Assembly: GCF_020382885.2 (NCBI RefSeq)
Contig: NC_058511.1
Span: forward strand, 20,016,504 to 20,080,503
Direction of reading: 5' to 3'
Length of the DNA: 64,000 nt
From: Scatophagus argus
Taxonomy: Eukaryota; Chordata; Actinopteri; Scatophagidae
Every line of letters starts with the position of its first letter. Position 1 is the stretch's first letter. This document shows, piece after piece, positions 39,018 to 49,600 of this stretch. Under the pieces are notes generated by a model. The model was not told the DNA's origin. It saw nothing but the letters and a program-made list of their open reading frames with translations, and ran no database searches. Position numbers and translations under genes: made by a program.

Positions 39018-40078
39018 AATTCCACTACGAGCATAGACATGACGCACTTGGGATTGTACTTTGGCTACTTTGAAGATCAGTCCAAGCTGAAGCTCTTTGA
39101 ATCAATAAAACAAAGTTGAGCCCATCACAGTGAGGAGCAACTCTTAAGTTCTGACCGCACGTAATTCAGACAGAACCAACAACAGAGACACAAAGCTGCC
39201 GTTTCACAAAGCTCTGCGCCACACATGCTTTCCTCTAGTGAACTTATGTAATACTTTAACTTGCAATATGCAAGTGTGTTATATAAAAAAAACAAAAAAA
39301 CAAAACAAAACTGGTCACACTTTCCTGTAGCATCCTGCTGTCCTCAGTGTGGGACAGATTTCTGTTGTTCGAGTTTTGTTTTTCTTTGAACACTGGAAAT
39401 GGAGCTAATTCCAGTTTAAAAAAAATTAGCCCTTCTTGTTGGCAAATGGAAAGAGCTCTGTGTGCTGTGTTTCTGATCACAAAAGTGTAAAATGTTGAAA
39501 GTACTTCTTGCTGCTTTTTGGGGTGGCCAGCACACAAGAGAACAGTATGCAGTGCAGTTTTAAAGACAGATACCTTTACAGCAGTGATGTGATAACCAAA
39601 GAGACTGCAAAGCCCCGATGCTTCACTCGGATTATTATCTTTCATCATTTAAATATGCCTCTTTATTAACATTTGCATTAATATGGGCTGTGCCCTGGGG
39701 GCCAAGGGGTTTATGAGGCCCTCTATTCACTTATTTCATTACCGTTGGCTCCCTACTGTCCTCGGTCTAAGCAGAAAAAGACCCCCCAAACAACCTTTAA
39801 ACACAAAACTTTCCAATACTGGTCCGGATACTTTATCTACACTGTTTGGACCTCCTGCTGCGGTCCTGCTCGAAACCCACTGCGATTACTACCGTTTAGT
39901 CATAATCTATTTTAATTCAGTTACTACTCTGTACAGTTACTACCATTATTACTGTTACTAATACTGCTATCATAATCACCATAGTACCTCCTGTATACTT
40001 TTTATTATTATCTACAGTTCCAATATTTCTAGTATTTTTACTGCTGCTATGCATCTCTGCTTGTGTGCTCTCTCTCCT

Positions 40079-40118
<40 letters not shown>

Positions 40119-42686
40119 ACCGGTCAAGGCAGATGGCTGCCCATCTTGAGCCGGGGTCTGCTCCGAGGTTTCTGCCTTCTAAAAGGCTGTTTTTCCTCGC
40201 CACTGTCGCCAAGTGCTTGCTCAAGAGGTAATGTTGGGCTCTCTGTATTAAAATTTAATTTAAGAGTTTGGTCTAGATCTGCTCTAATTGGAAAGTGTCA
40301 TGAGATAACTTTTGTTGTGAATTGGTGCTATATAAATAAACTGAATTGAATACTCTGTCCTGAACAAACTTCAGATGATCATCAGTATATTCACACATAC
40401 AGAATGGCCTTCATGTGAGCTGAAAGGGGGGGGGGGGGAAACATGGTGCTGTACCAACAGTGCAAAAAACAAACTGCAATGTATTGATGATTCAAGGATG
40501 TAGTGGTTTTCTACTTCAACTACTCAAAAGAATTTTAAACAAACTTCAATGAGCTTCTGGGACTTGAATTAAAAAAAAAAAAAAAAACACTCCTCAGAAA
40601 CTTATCACATGAGAAATGAACTACTTTGTCGTCGGAGTGGAGCATTTAAACGATACCCTCAACACAAACATGCCTGCAAGCTGCATGCTCGCAAGAGACA
40701 AGAGAGACTCTGTCCCTTAACACACTGCATGATTATCACAAAGATAACTGAAAATGTCAAGTCAGTTTTACAAAGCGCTCTGCATCTTATACCACATTGT
40801 GAAACTCACATATACTGCTGCATCAGGGTTTCTTTTGTACCAATACACCAGTTGAGCGATTTTAACTCAATTTTATTTACTCCGTAATATTGGTTTCTAT
40901 CACAAAAGCCCAGCAAAGGTTGGGCTCTAGAGTGTTCCTGTGGTATATCCACCAAAGGAAATTTTAATTGGGTTTAAAAAAAAAAAAAAAAAAAAAAAGC
41001 TGTTTTGTAGTTTTGAACACGGTGTAAATGCAGACACAAAACAGCACAGACATTAAAGCAGCGATGACGGATGTGGTCCCACTTTGTGACAAGCTGCAAT
41101 ATGTCCAACTGGCTGCTCAGCCAATATGGACATGGATCTGGGTGCAGCTAGTCTAGTCAGCACTCTCAGCTGTGTTGGAATCCCTGCAGCCAAAAGGCAC
41201 TAAGGCACTTTCCCCACAAACTCCAAACTTGTTTTGTTACATTTTTTTGTTAAAGCTAAGTTTCTGAAAATGGTGCCTGATTAGCTCATGTGCTCAACTG
41301 ATAACTCACTCTAGATTCTTTTCGTGACCTAATCTGAGGTAAAATGGGCACTCTTAGAACATGAAAAGGTGGTTGAAAAAATACTTCAGGTCAATCATCA
41401 TACTTCTGACTATGTGATACCAGTGTGAAGTGGACAGTTTGAGTGGGACAAAGGGTGCAAGGCCATGGAGAGGTGTCATACTAACTGTGCAGAAAGCTGC
41501 ACAAGATGGAAACAAACCAGAAAAAGAACATTTTTGCAAAAATCAAAAACACCATTTGATTTTGTTTTATGTAGTACTGCGGAAATCTGGGTGTCTGCAT
41601 GTGGTGGACATCTAGTTTAAGAACAATCACTGGAAACATGCTACAGTATCTACAGCAGCACCACACGGTGCACCTTGCCACAAAATACCTCGAGCAGAAG
41701 CAGAGTCTCCGCGATGAACCTGGTCGTAGGAAGCGACGCATGCCTCAGATCAGCCACCACTGACACCAAACTCTCCTTCTCTTGCTTCTTGCTGTTGGGA
41801 GACAACAGTCCAACCATGAGTACATATTTCACAGCCACACACACACACACACACACACAATAAGCTTCTCTGACACCACATACTTGTGCAGACACAGAAA
41901 GTAATTTATGAAGTCCACCACTTCTGCTTTGCTGAGTTCTGAGGAAAGTTTGAGTTGTCCACCCACTGGGAAAATAATCAAAGGGCAGCCATGTTGATCG
42001 AAGGTACCTGTACAGACAGATAACACAAAGGAAGTTAAGGTCATTTTAGTTTAGCACATCTACTGGAATGTAAGTCAATTCATTTTGGCGTCAGTTTTGC
42101 CAGTATTTTAATCAAGAAACATTGTCACCATCTATCACTTGCAGTGATGCAGTGCAGTGACTCTAGCTTTGAGATATATTCTTTTTTATTCTTAAAAAAA
42201 GTCTTAATTAGCACGTCCCACTCCAGGCCAAGCTTGCCCCTGAACGCACCGAGAGCCACTACTGTAGCTACATGTAAAAGCAGTAACAGGCAGAGCAGTG
42301 TGGATTAATAGCTACCAGGGAAGAGCACCGCTCCAGAGTTGAGCACATGATCAGCAGGCAGAGGCGGGGAGGGGACGCACTCCTGCACCGACTCCTGGAC
42401 GTCTGAAAGCTCTGTGGGAAATGATTATTTTCACTGAAAACACACTCCACAAGAATTTCCAACACATGCTACACGACCGCTCGGTCCAACAAATTCCTCT
42501 CCGCCTCTGAGAAAGGCTGGCTGAGGAACGGCAGCTTATAAAGTGATAAAGACATACGCAACTCAAAATTGTCCATTCGCTCTATGGTGATCAGTGGGTT
42601 AAACAGTTCACAGCCCCTTTAGCCGCGGCGGATAAAGAAGCTGCTCGCGTGCACTTGTCTCTCCTACCTGTTGCGTGGCGGATCAT
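19182..42686 (-). CDS. Predicted Sec14/spectrin-like/actin fusion protein
   Basis: Twenty-three minus-strand exons join in phase into 5286 nt (1761 aa): 42686-42668, 42402-42316, 42007-41884, 41791-41689, 37833-37720, 37630-37514, 35823-35663, 35151-35005, 33570-33468, 32978-32850, 32583-32401, 31805-31555, 30395-29445, 28684-28588, 28420-28316, 27071-25605, 24141-24019, 23908-23780, 22585-22393, 22217-22093, 21538-21348, 19708-19575 and 19414-19182. Residues 1-190 are Sec14-like, about 190-510 helical and spectrin-like, 510-830 disordered, 830-1386 coiled coil plus disordered, and 1387-1761 a full actin-like domain. The N-terminal half resembles KIAA1755/PLEKHG4 but lacks a DH-PH module. Two donors are GC (32400, 28587). 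The first Met follows an in-frame stop in the 5' UTR. If exon 13 is not spliced, a TAA at 29441-29443 ends the first part, so two or three separate genes remain possible. All parts are real coding sequence; single-transcript status is inference. Confidence 0.62.
19786..20010 (-). repeat. CR1/L2-type LINE 3' end
   Basis: It reads 'ttcaattgaattcaattttatg' followed by 'agcgccaaatcaaaagtcatcttatgacactttcc' and 'gagcaagcacttggtgacagtgg'. This is the inverted 3' UTR of the LINE family found at 30680-31360. It lies in the actin-domain intron between exons 21 and 22. Confidence 0.8.
21015..21331 (+). mobile_element. tRNA-like SINE with target-site duplication next to a splice donor
   Basis: It runs from GGGCGGCACCGTGGTGCAGT to GCGGTATAGAAAATGGATGG. 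Direct repeats ATGATGCGCAGAC flank it (21002-21014 and 21329-21341). The tRNA-like head contains GGTTCGGATCCCGG. The right duplication copy ends at intron position +7 of the donor of fusion-gene exon 21 (exon end 21348), leaving the donor intact. Internally about 40 bp after the head do not match other copies and partly resemble 20957-20971. Confidence 0.88.
24845..25335. mobile_element. MITE with long imperfect inverted ends
   Basis: The left part reads GCTTAGCATAAAAACTGGAA, and the right part inverted reads GCTTGCCATAAAGACTGGAA. Similarity continues through 'gcaggg(g)gaaa'. The two arms are about 60 bp and enclose about 380 bp without coding potential. It lies in the intron between the coiled-coil exon and the first actin exon. 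Confidence 0.7.
25605..28684 (-). other. Coiled-coil and disordered block (exons 14-16)
   Basis: Exon 14 (97 nt) and exon 15 (105 nt) encode a helix with [18 protein letters not shown] and [13 protein letters not shown]. Exon 16 is a single 1467-nt exon (489 codons) starting exactly at a Met codon. It holds a helical segment ([19 protein letters not shown]), a highly charged coiled coil (about residues 1010-1053 of the fusion, [19 protein letters not shown]) and a basic KKHKDRARK cluster. A long disordered tail follows, with a proline-rich SH3-ligand-like PPVPKPRK. No catalytic domain was recognised. It ends AGAAAG|GTACGC in phase 0, directly joinable to the actin exons. Confidence 0.78.
27290..28000. 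repeat. AT-rich internally repetitive sequence in intron 15
   Basis: Related short units recur in direct and inverted form, such as 'agtggaaatgtc', 'cagtgaaatctacaactcag', 'gaaattagac' and 'tatctgaaat'. The units are diverged. It looks like a palindromic DNA-transposon derivative, but ends were not defined. Confidence 0.35.
30680..31360 (+). mobile_element. 5'-truncated CR1/L2-type LINE with ORF C-terminus
   Basis: A plus-strand frame (30697-30912) ends with [19 protein letters not shown], then [16 protein letters not shown] and a stop. This is the typical C-terminal end of fish CR1/L2-clade LINE ORFs. About 430 bp of 3' UTR follows, ending in AATAAA/CTGAATTGAATTG-type short tandem repeats as CR1/L2 elements do. 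It lies antisense in intron 12 of the fusion gene. It explains the other 3'-end copies at 5441, 19786, 33969, 39840, 50100, 54676 and 61801. Confidence 0.82.
33969..34510 (-). repeat. CR1/L2-type LINE 3' end with (GA)n expansion
   Basis: Inverted 3' end beginning 'caattcaattcaattcagtttatttatatag'. It runs through 'ggaagcacttggcaacagtgg' and the 'gcatagcagcagtaataatacc' block to 'gcagtaagtttcgagcagaac'. A long GA run (34211-34281) lies where sister copies carry CT runs. Confidence 0.83.
34211..34281 (+). repeat. (GA)n microsatellite
   Basis: Near-pure GA dinucleotide run inside a LINE 3' end. The matching (CT)n of the opposite-strand copy is at 40077-40112. Confidence 0.92.
35571..35611 (+). 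repeat. (GT)n(GA)n microsatellite
   Basis: Compound dinucleotide run immediately 3' of fusion-gene exon 7 (in its intron). Confidence 0.9.
36606..36634 (+). repeat. (CA)n microsatellite
   Basis: Pure ACAC run in fusion-gene intron 6. Confidence 0.9.
36890..37112 (+). repeat. LINE-like 3' tail
   Basis: It ends in 'aaattccttgtctgtacacacaaacttggccaataaagccgattctaattctgat'. This arrangement is typical of fish LINE termini with an AATAAAG-type motif and a TCTGAT repeat. Confidence 0.6.
38115..38235 (-). repeat. Second LINE-like 3' end family, fragment
   Basis: 'ggagacagtagcaaggaaac...gaggaaaccctgagcaggaccctgcccgcaaggaagaacc' matches, in inverted orientation, the repeats at 50764-50998 and 62820-63075. 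Confidence 0.6.
38966..39015 (+). repeat. (CT)n(CA)n microsatellite
   Basis: TCTC run passing into a long CACA run in intron 4 of the fusion gene. Confidence 0.92.
39840..40350 (+). repeat. CR1/L2-type LINE 3' end
   Basis: From 'cctcctgctgcggtcctgctcgaaac' through the 'gctgctatgcatctctgcttg' block and a CT run (40077-40112). It then runs to 'ttggtgctatataaataaactgaattgaat'. Best-preserved copy of this 3' UTR in the window. Confidence 0.85.
41833..41861 (+). repeat. (CA)n microsatellite
   Basis: ACAC run between the two Sec14-like exons 41689-41791 and 41884-42007. Confidence 0.9.
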
Positions 42687-42919
42687 CTCAAATTCCTCAC
42701 ACGCGGCTCATTTCCAGAACAGGTTTTCTTTTGTGTAGCGTCAAACCAAACTGTTCCTTTACCGTGTATCCAGAGACCAGTCCTAATTTAAAACAGTGCT
42801 ACAGCACTGCAGACCCTGTCCGAGCGGTCCGCAGCAATAGTTCGCCGCCTTTCTCCGCCATGTTGCATCCATTCAGCAGCGCCTGTCCGAGCTGACCCTC
42901 CTGCCTGGAGGTTGTTCGG

Positions 42920-42931
42920 CTCATTTATAGA
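42920..42931 (-). promoter_or_regulatory. TATA-like element of fusion gene
   Basis: The minus strand reads CTATAAATGAGC about 235 nt upstream of the predicted start codon, within GC-richer sequence. It could place a start site near 42890. Only motif and position support it. Confidence 0.35.
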
Positions 42932-43507
42932 CTAGACTAGAGAGGGCGGAGGAACCACTGAGGGGGACGGAACACAACTGCGCCAGTTTATCGAGGTCTA
43001 ACCGGTCGGGTGCTTACAAAAAGAGACTGTAATTACTGATAAATTATAAACCCGTCAAGTCTATAACTTGTGAACGTAACACAAAAAATATCTTTAAAAT
43101 CTTTATGAACTGGTTTGATCTTAAATTCTGGCTTCATATTTACATAAAGCCGTCTACATGTCCCAATAATGGCATATTTTTGGAATTTAGCCTGCAACAA
43201 AGACAAGAAAAGTAAGATAAAAACACACTTGTAATTTAATACAAATCATCTTCCATACGTCCCGCCTCCACTAGTACCTGTCAGAGACCGGGAACACAAC
43301 ATACTGTATATAAGAAGGAAAGGCTCAGAGGTGCATTTACACTGGCCTGTTTTGTGTGTTAAAAAAGTGCAAATATTTGTCCAAATTTGAAAAAAATAAA
43401 GATCTTTAAAAAAGGCTTCTAGTTTTGACTAAATCAACAGTGACTGTGGTGCCATCAGCAAACAAACTGTGCCTTTATGTGAGTATATGCTGTCAAATGG
43501 ACTGGTG

Positions 43508-43870
43508 TTTAAAGGGACAGTTCACTCCAAAATCAAAAAAATACATTTTTGTTCTTACCTGTAGTGCTATGTATCCATCTAGATTGTTTTAGTGTGAGGT
43601 GCTGAGTTTTGAAGATATCGACTGTAAAGATGTTTGCCTAGAGGAAATAGATCTCAACTCAACTCAACAATGTCTCTTTCAAGATATCACTACAGGGTTA
43701 CTCGAGATAATCCACAGACCCTATTGGAAGCAGTTTCACATAGGAACTATTTTCTTTCTACTGTACTCCACCATATCACTGCAGAATTAAACATGTATCC
43801 ACTCATGGAGGAGAGACCAGGACGTAAACATACCGTATGTCCTCCTAAGTTGAGCTGTTAGTTAACCTCT
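43508..43870 (+). repeat. Interspersed fish repeat
   Basis: 'aaagggacagttcactccaaaatcaaaaaaatac', 'cttacctgtagtgctatgtatccatctagattg', 'ggtgctgagttttgaagatatcg' and 'ttactcgagataatccacagacc' mark a well-known short fish repeat of DNA-transposon type. Present almost full length. Confidence 0.65.
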
Positions 43871-46680
43871 CGTCCATAATCTTAATATTTTTGAACTCAC
43901 TGAACAAAACAGCATGAACTAAGGGACACCTCACCAAGTTTAGTTCACTTTCCTGGCCCCTGCCGGGTCCTGCTCAAGGTTTCTTCCTTAGAGTTTGAAC
44001 CATGCAGATTTAAACTCAAGATGCTGTGACTTTCAACATTCTTTTAAAATCTATCTCTCACAAGTCCTTCACCCTCTTAGGAATGTAATACTCAATCACT
44101 GGAGCCGCTATACATTCAAAATTTTCCTTTTTCTATATTCAGTGATATTCTTGCATAGCTACAACTCTAAAACTGTACGAATACCATAAAATGCTTGAAT
44201 AACAAAACTTGACAAAGTTTTTTAAAAAAACAACAGCAAATAACAGAAATGAAACAAAATTATTTATTATTGATTATGAAAAAAATAAATAAAATAAAGT
44301 AAAGACAAAGAAATAGTTCTGAGGGAAGTATACTTGGTTGTGGGGCTCTAGGCAGCTAGTTAGATCACTTATGCTGCAAGAATTTCCTGTGTAGGAACAG
44401 ACAAGTGATTCATTACTGTTAATATGCCCAACTGGTCTTACAGCATACCTCATATCGTTCTCAGCCAGAACCTTTGTTTAACTTACAGTAGATCATTATC
44501 AGTTAACTTTGATTTAAGGTAAACTCTCTGACTCAGTAAGAAAGTGCTTTAATTAGGCCACAGAAAACTCCAAACATAAGTGCAAATCAGGAACATCAAT
44601 ATTTTATTTGTTTTGTTCCATCATTAGGAGGCTAAAGAGAAAGAGAAACATGATGGAAGACATTGTTCCCATTGATATGGAGAGACTGCTTCACCATTTC
44701 TAGAGTAATGCTGTTGTTTTCAAAATGTAATCAGAATTACTATCTCTTCCTTCATGCTGTGATTAATACAGTTGATTATTTACTCCAACTTATAACCAGA
44801 TCATCTTGGGATAACAAACAACAGATTATCCCAACATAATGACATGTGCCATCACATCCAAATATTGTGAGAATAATTTGATCTGTGTCAATTTAACCTT
44901 TTAAATATGATATTCACCACCAAATTGGTGATCTGCAAAGGGTCAGTTTTAGAGCACTATTTTTTTTAATTTACATAATCTGCCTAGTGTTTAAATACTG
45001 GCATTTAATATTTGCAAACAACTCTTTATTTTGTTCCTATAAACCATATTAAAGTCACTGCCGTCTTGAATAATCATAGAAACTAAATAGTACATCCGAA
45101 TGGCTTTAAAGTTTACATTTCACATTAAATCAACTTTTACTCATTAAGAAAATCCATGCCTCAAAACATTTAAGTGTTTATGCATATTTGTCACATTTAT
45201 ATGATTTCCTTGAATCTAGCTAAACATATGTATCCAAATAAGTACGATATTACAAGTAATAAATACATGCTGACTTTCACCATTACATATTCATATTTTA
45301 TATGAAATATGTATATACAACAGCGCAAATGATTTATTAGTAATGACAGAGATTTGCTAGAATTTTATTTTTGTAGGTTACAGGGACAAGAAAGATTCCC
45401 TTATCTACCTATTGCTTTCCAAATCAGGTAACTCTGGTTTGTTCATACATGGTCACTTCAAATATCTCTGCCTTCTGTCTTCATGTATCATTACAGCAGA
45501 TTTAACACTGCAGTAGCTGTGTTATTTGTAAAATAGAAAAGTACCATTCATTGATCGGAACATCTACTAAGTTTACAACAGTTTTTCTGCTGAGTGCCCT
45601 GGTGAGTGATCGTGAAGATTTACATACATTTGTATATGGTTCATAGGTCATTTTTAATGATTAACTGATAAACTCTCATTTTGAGTCTTCGGAGCCAACA
45701 ATCAGTCTGGTAGCGATTCTTGACTTTTTGAGCCTTCTCTATTTTTTCAGCGTCTGCCATGCTGACTTGACTTCTTCATGAATTACATTGTTTTTTTGTT
45801 TTTTTTGACACATTCTTTGCAAGCTTCAGTTGCAGTAGAAAGAATGAGTTTCATCCACTGTCTCTATCACACACATCTGGGTCAGGTTCACAGAGGTGCT
45901 AAGCCACTCCGATGCATTTTGGGAACCTTTTTTGCATGATCTACAGTTTTTGTTTTTGTTTTGTTTTTCTACAGGTTGTGATTTCAGATTTCAAAATAAA
46001 ATAAATTTCACATTTTTTTTTAACTCAGTAACGCTTCACTTTGATTTAGTATCGCATAGCATAGCATATATGAATATTAAACAGACTGAGAAAATTAGGT
46101 TTTGAATTAGTTTGATCATTTTGACACACTATTTAATATTTGTATCTCCTAATTGTAACATTCATAACTATTTTAAATTCTTTTTGATGCCTAACGTTTG
46201 TTAATACATTTTGGCGGAAATGGCGCCTCAAAGTTTTATTTTGTAAAATGGCACCGGAAGCTATCTGTCTATTTGCTAGTCCCGTTGAGTTAGGAGGTGC
46301 TGATGTGATGCATTTACGTTCTATATTTTTATAGCATCATTGCGACTAGCTGATTAATTATTGCATTTTTTTCATATAACATAAACAAGCTTCTTTAACT
46401 TTAAAAACCTGTCGTCGGAATATATGGGTGAGGTGTTACATTTTTAACGAGATTATTAAAAGTCGTCACTGTCCTGATATTAGGCTAACATGCTAGCAGT
46501 AAGCGTAACTCGTGTTGTTTTCTGACCTAGGATGATTTACGTGAAGAAACTCAAGTTATGTCCTTGGCATCCCGAGATTCATTACAGGCTGTCGTGGTTA
46601 ATGGCATGGTAATGTGGCTTTTGTAAGTAACCGAAGGTGACCATAGTTAAAAACGTCCTGCGTCTGCGAAGTGTGGAAAA

Positions 46681-49600
46681 ATGAACACGCCGCTCGGAAG
46701 GAACGGGTTAATCGGGCTTGCTGTCGGAGCTACAGCTGGCTTGGGCTTGATTGCCTTCATAATTTACAGAGAGATCAGCAGGAGAAATTCCAGGAGAATG
46801 GTGCTGGAGGCCCGGCCAACTCCCCGCCTGTTCGACGATGCGGATGGAGCTGGGCTGCTGCGGGAGACTCTGGATGCTCAGGGTGGGTTGATTGTGCCTG
46901 TTACGAACACTAGCTAGTTAAAGAGATGTTGTGTTTGACAGAGATGCTTGGTTCCAACCGTGTGATGTCCATCCATCCATCCATCCCCACAGAAAGGCCC
47001 GACAGGTTCGAACACAGAACCTTCTTCATGTGGCCGCCCTTTAACTACGTAATGGCTACGTAAAGGCTTCTGTTAAACTATCAATTGTACTTTTGCACAT
47101 TTAATGAAATGTCTCCTGTCAGTTATGATGAATCATGTGTACCACATGGCAAAAATGTATTAAATATGAGTGAGTTTTTACCTAAACGCATTGCAGTTAG
47201 AACCAACAACAGCTGATAGTAATCAGTTTGAGTCAGTGGTTAGTTATCATTTCATTGGTAGTTAAAAAGACCTGTCTCTTCCCCGATTAAAAAAAAATAA
47301 TATCACAGTCTATTCAATTGCAGTCACAATCCACTATCTAAATTGTGATCTTTTTTATTCTAAAATGCATTTTAGACTATAGCCAGACTTGGAATGATCT
47401 GTATAAAATCTGAATAAAACACAATATTGCAATAAAGATGTTTCTTTTCTGGCACAAGTTTCATCTGCTAGTTATAGCTAATAATGAATTATTTAAAGTG
47501 TGCCATGCATGGAAGAGCAGTGTGCAGGAAATTGTCAGGTTAGCATAGCGATCTAGTTGCCCACATCACTATATTGCTTTTTTGAAGTAGCACAGATCTG
47601 CTTGTCGTTAAGGTTAGGTGAAGTTTGGAGTCAGAAATATGAGCAATATATATATATACATTAAATATTACAATTTGCCTGAAAAGTAATTTCAAGATCA
47701 ATCAAGAAATCAGCATGGTGTTAGCATTACATAGCCCCTGTTTTTGGCTGCAAGGACTGTAGCAATGCACTGGCCTTACACCATCCAAGCCTTGCAAGTT
47801 GGAGGAGCTGGAGGACATTGGTAGGGATAAGGACATCTGGGCTTCCTTTCATAGCCTGCTGCCACTGGAACCAGAGGGAAACAAATAAACAGATGGACTG
47901 ATGTTCATTTTTGGAGAGTGGGACAAGGGCTCAGGATCAAGTCCAAAGCCATATGTCTAACATGTTGTCTCCCTGTTCCTTCCTCCAGAGCTGGAGGCCC
48001 AGCAGCAGGCTCTGGCAGCAGTGGAGGCAGTGGTGCAGGGCCTGTCCCCCGAGCAGCAGATGGAGCTCAGGAACCAGCTGGATCAGGTGCTGAACTGCGT
48101 GGCCTCGCTGCGCTCTGAGGTGGCAGAGCTGAGGGGTGGCCTGCAGGACATTGCCCTGCAGATTATCCAGGATGTCAAGTGAGTGACCCTGAGCCTTCTC
48201 AGAACATGATACTGAATCATATGGTCAGCCAACAGCTGAATTTTTCAGAAAAGTAATCCCAACACTGCTGTGATTCTAAATACTTCACTGCTGTTTTATA
48301 GTAGAGTGTCTCGATCAGTATAGGCATGATATATCCTTAATAATAATACAGTTAATATAAAAAAGAAAGCATACAACAACATCTCATAAAAGCAACTAAA
48401 TACAAATTAAAGAATAAGAGCAATAAAAAGACTACATCACATAAGAGGAAATACATACAGATAAAAAGAACAATTAAAAAAAGGTGGCATTTCAACAAAG
48501 TGAGTTTCCTCAGGCAGGTCGTTCCAAACCACGGTCACCTTTACATTTAAGCCTCAAGTTCAGAATGGTCAGAAGGAGGATCTGGTGATCTCAGGCTGGA
48601 AACTGGCTCATGTGAGGTCAGAATTTCTGTTATGTGGCTTGGGGCTGGACCCAGACAAACCTCAAAAGTGATCAGTGAAATCTTAAAAATCAATTCTAAA
48701 GTGAACGGGATGCCGGAAGAGAAGCCAGGATTGTAAAACCGGTAAGAGGCCTGTGCAGGTCTGACGTCGATACATGCAGTGTGACTTGGTCAGACTGTGT
48801 AGATTTTTTTTTTATTTGAAAACTTCTTTGTATGAAATTGGAAAACCATGAGGGTAACAAACCAAATTTGGTTTGCTGTTTAACGTATTTAGTGGTTCTG
48901 ATGGTTAAACAGATACCTCATAGAATAAACACATGTCCCAATATTAAAAGATAATAGTGAAAATGAAAGTCTGCAGCAAATGAAAAACACACAGTAATGA
49001 TGAAAAATGGTGTTGTTTGGCTGTTCTGAATATGCATTCCTCCTCCACCACATACAGAAAGGGAGTAGAGGACAGTCAGCGGGTACGTCGGCGACGCCAT
49101 GTTGTCCACAGGGAGCGCACCGACTCCACCAGCTCCAGCTCCATCTACTTCACTGCCAGCCAGGGCATGGCCAGCACTTATGAAGAGACCAGTGAAGGAG
49201 GGTATGTCTTTAATCGATGTTGTTACACTCACTCAATTGGTTTTTGGTGTATTATTTATATTGTTCCTGGTGGCATCACCTCGTATACACTACATCAACG
49301 AAAATATCCAGACACACCTCTTTATGGGGGCTGTTTTTCAGTGGTTGGCTTAGGCATGTTACTACCTGTGAAGGAAAATTTTAATGCTTCAGCATACCAA
49401 AACAATGGACAATTGGACAATGCTATGCTTCCAACTTTATGGCAACAGTTTGGGGAAGGCCCTTTTCTTTGCTTTGCACAAAGCAAAGTCCATAAAGACA
49501 TGGCTGGATGAGTTTGCTGTGGAAGAACTTGACTGGTCCACACAGAACCCTGACCTCAACCCCATCCAACACCTTTGGGATGAATTGTTTTTGTTGTTGC

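Larger units (their letters stand above)
37514..42686 (-). other. Sec14-like N-terminal module (exons 1-6)
   Basis: These exons encode residues 1-188. Recognisable pieces are [11 protein letters not shown] followed by [13 protein letters not shown] (the 'gly-arg-pro-leu-leu' strand of CRAL-TRIO/Sec14 folds in the Dbl family). Next come [26 protein letters not shown] and [15 protein letters not shown]. This order is that of the Sec14-like domain in KIAA1755, PLEKHG4/puratrophin and MCF2-type proteins, where it binds lipid or regulates RhoGEF activity. Exon 1 contributes only six codons plus one base. The long intron 4 (37834-41688) holds LINE and microsatellite sequence. Confidence 0.8.
42687..46680. 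other. Divergent intergenic region, fusion gene to rmdn3
   Basis: The left about 300 bp (42687-43000) are GC-richer and hold the likely 5' UTR and promoter of the minus-strand fusion gene. The right end leads into rmdn3. The middle is AT-rich with an interspersed repeat at 43508-43870 and a 'gggtcctgctcaaggtttcttc' remnant at 43966-43990. No further exon was supportable. Confidence 0.6.

Noticed and set aside
46671-46913. Earlier ATG as the rmdn3 start
   Set aside because: It is in a different frame. Only the ATG at 46681 gives the hydrophobic anchor and the phase that joins exon 2.
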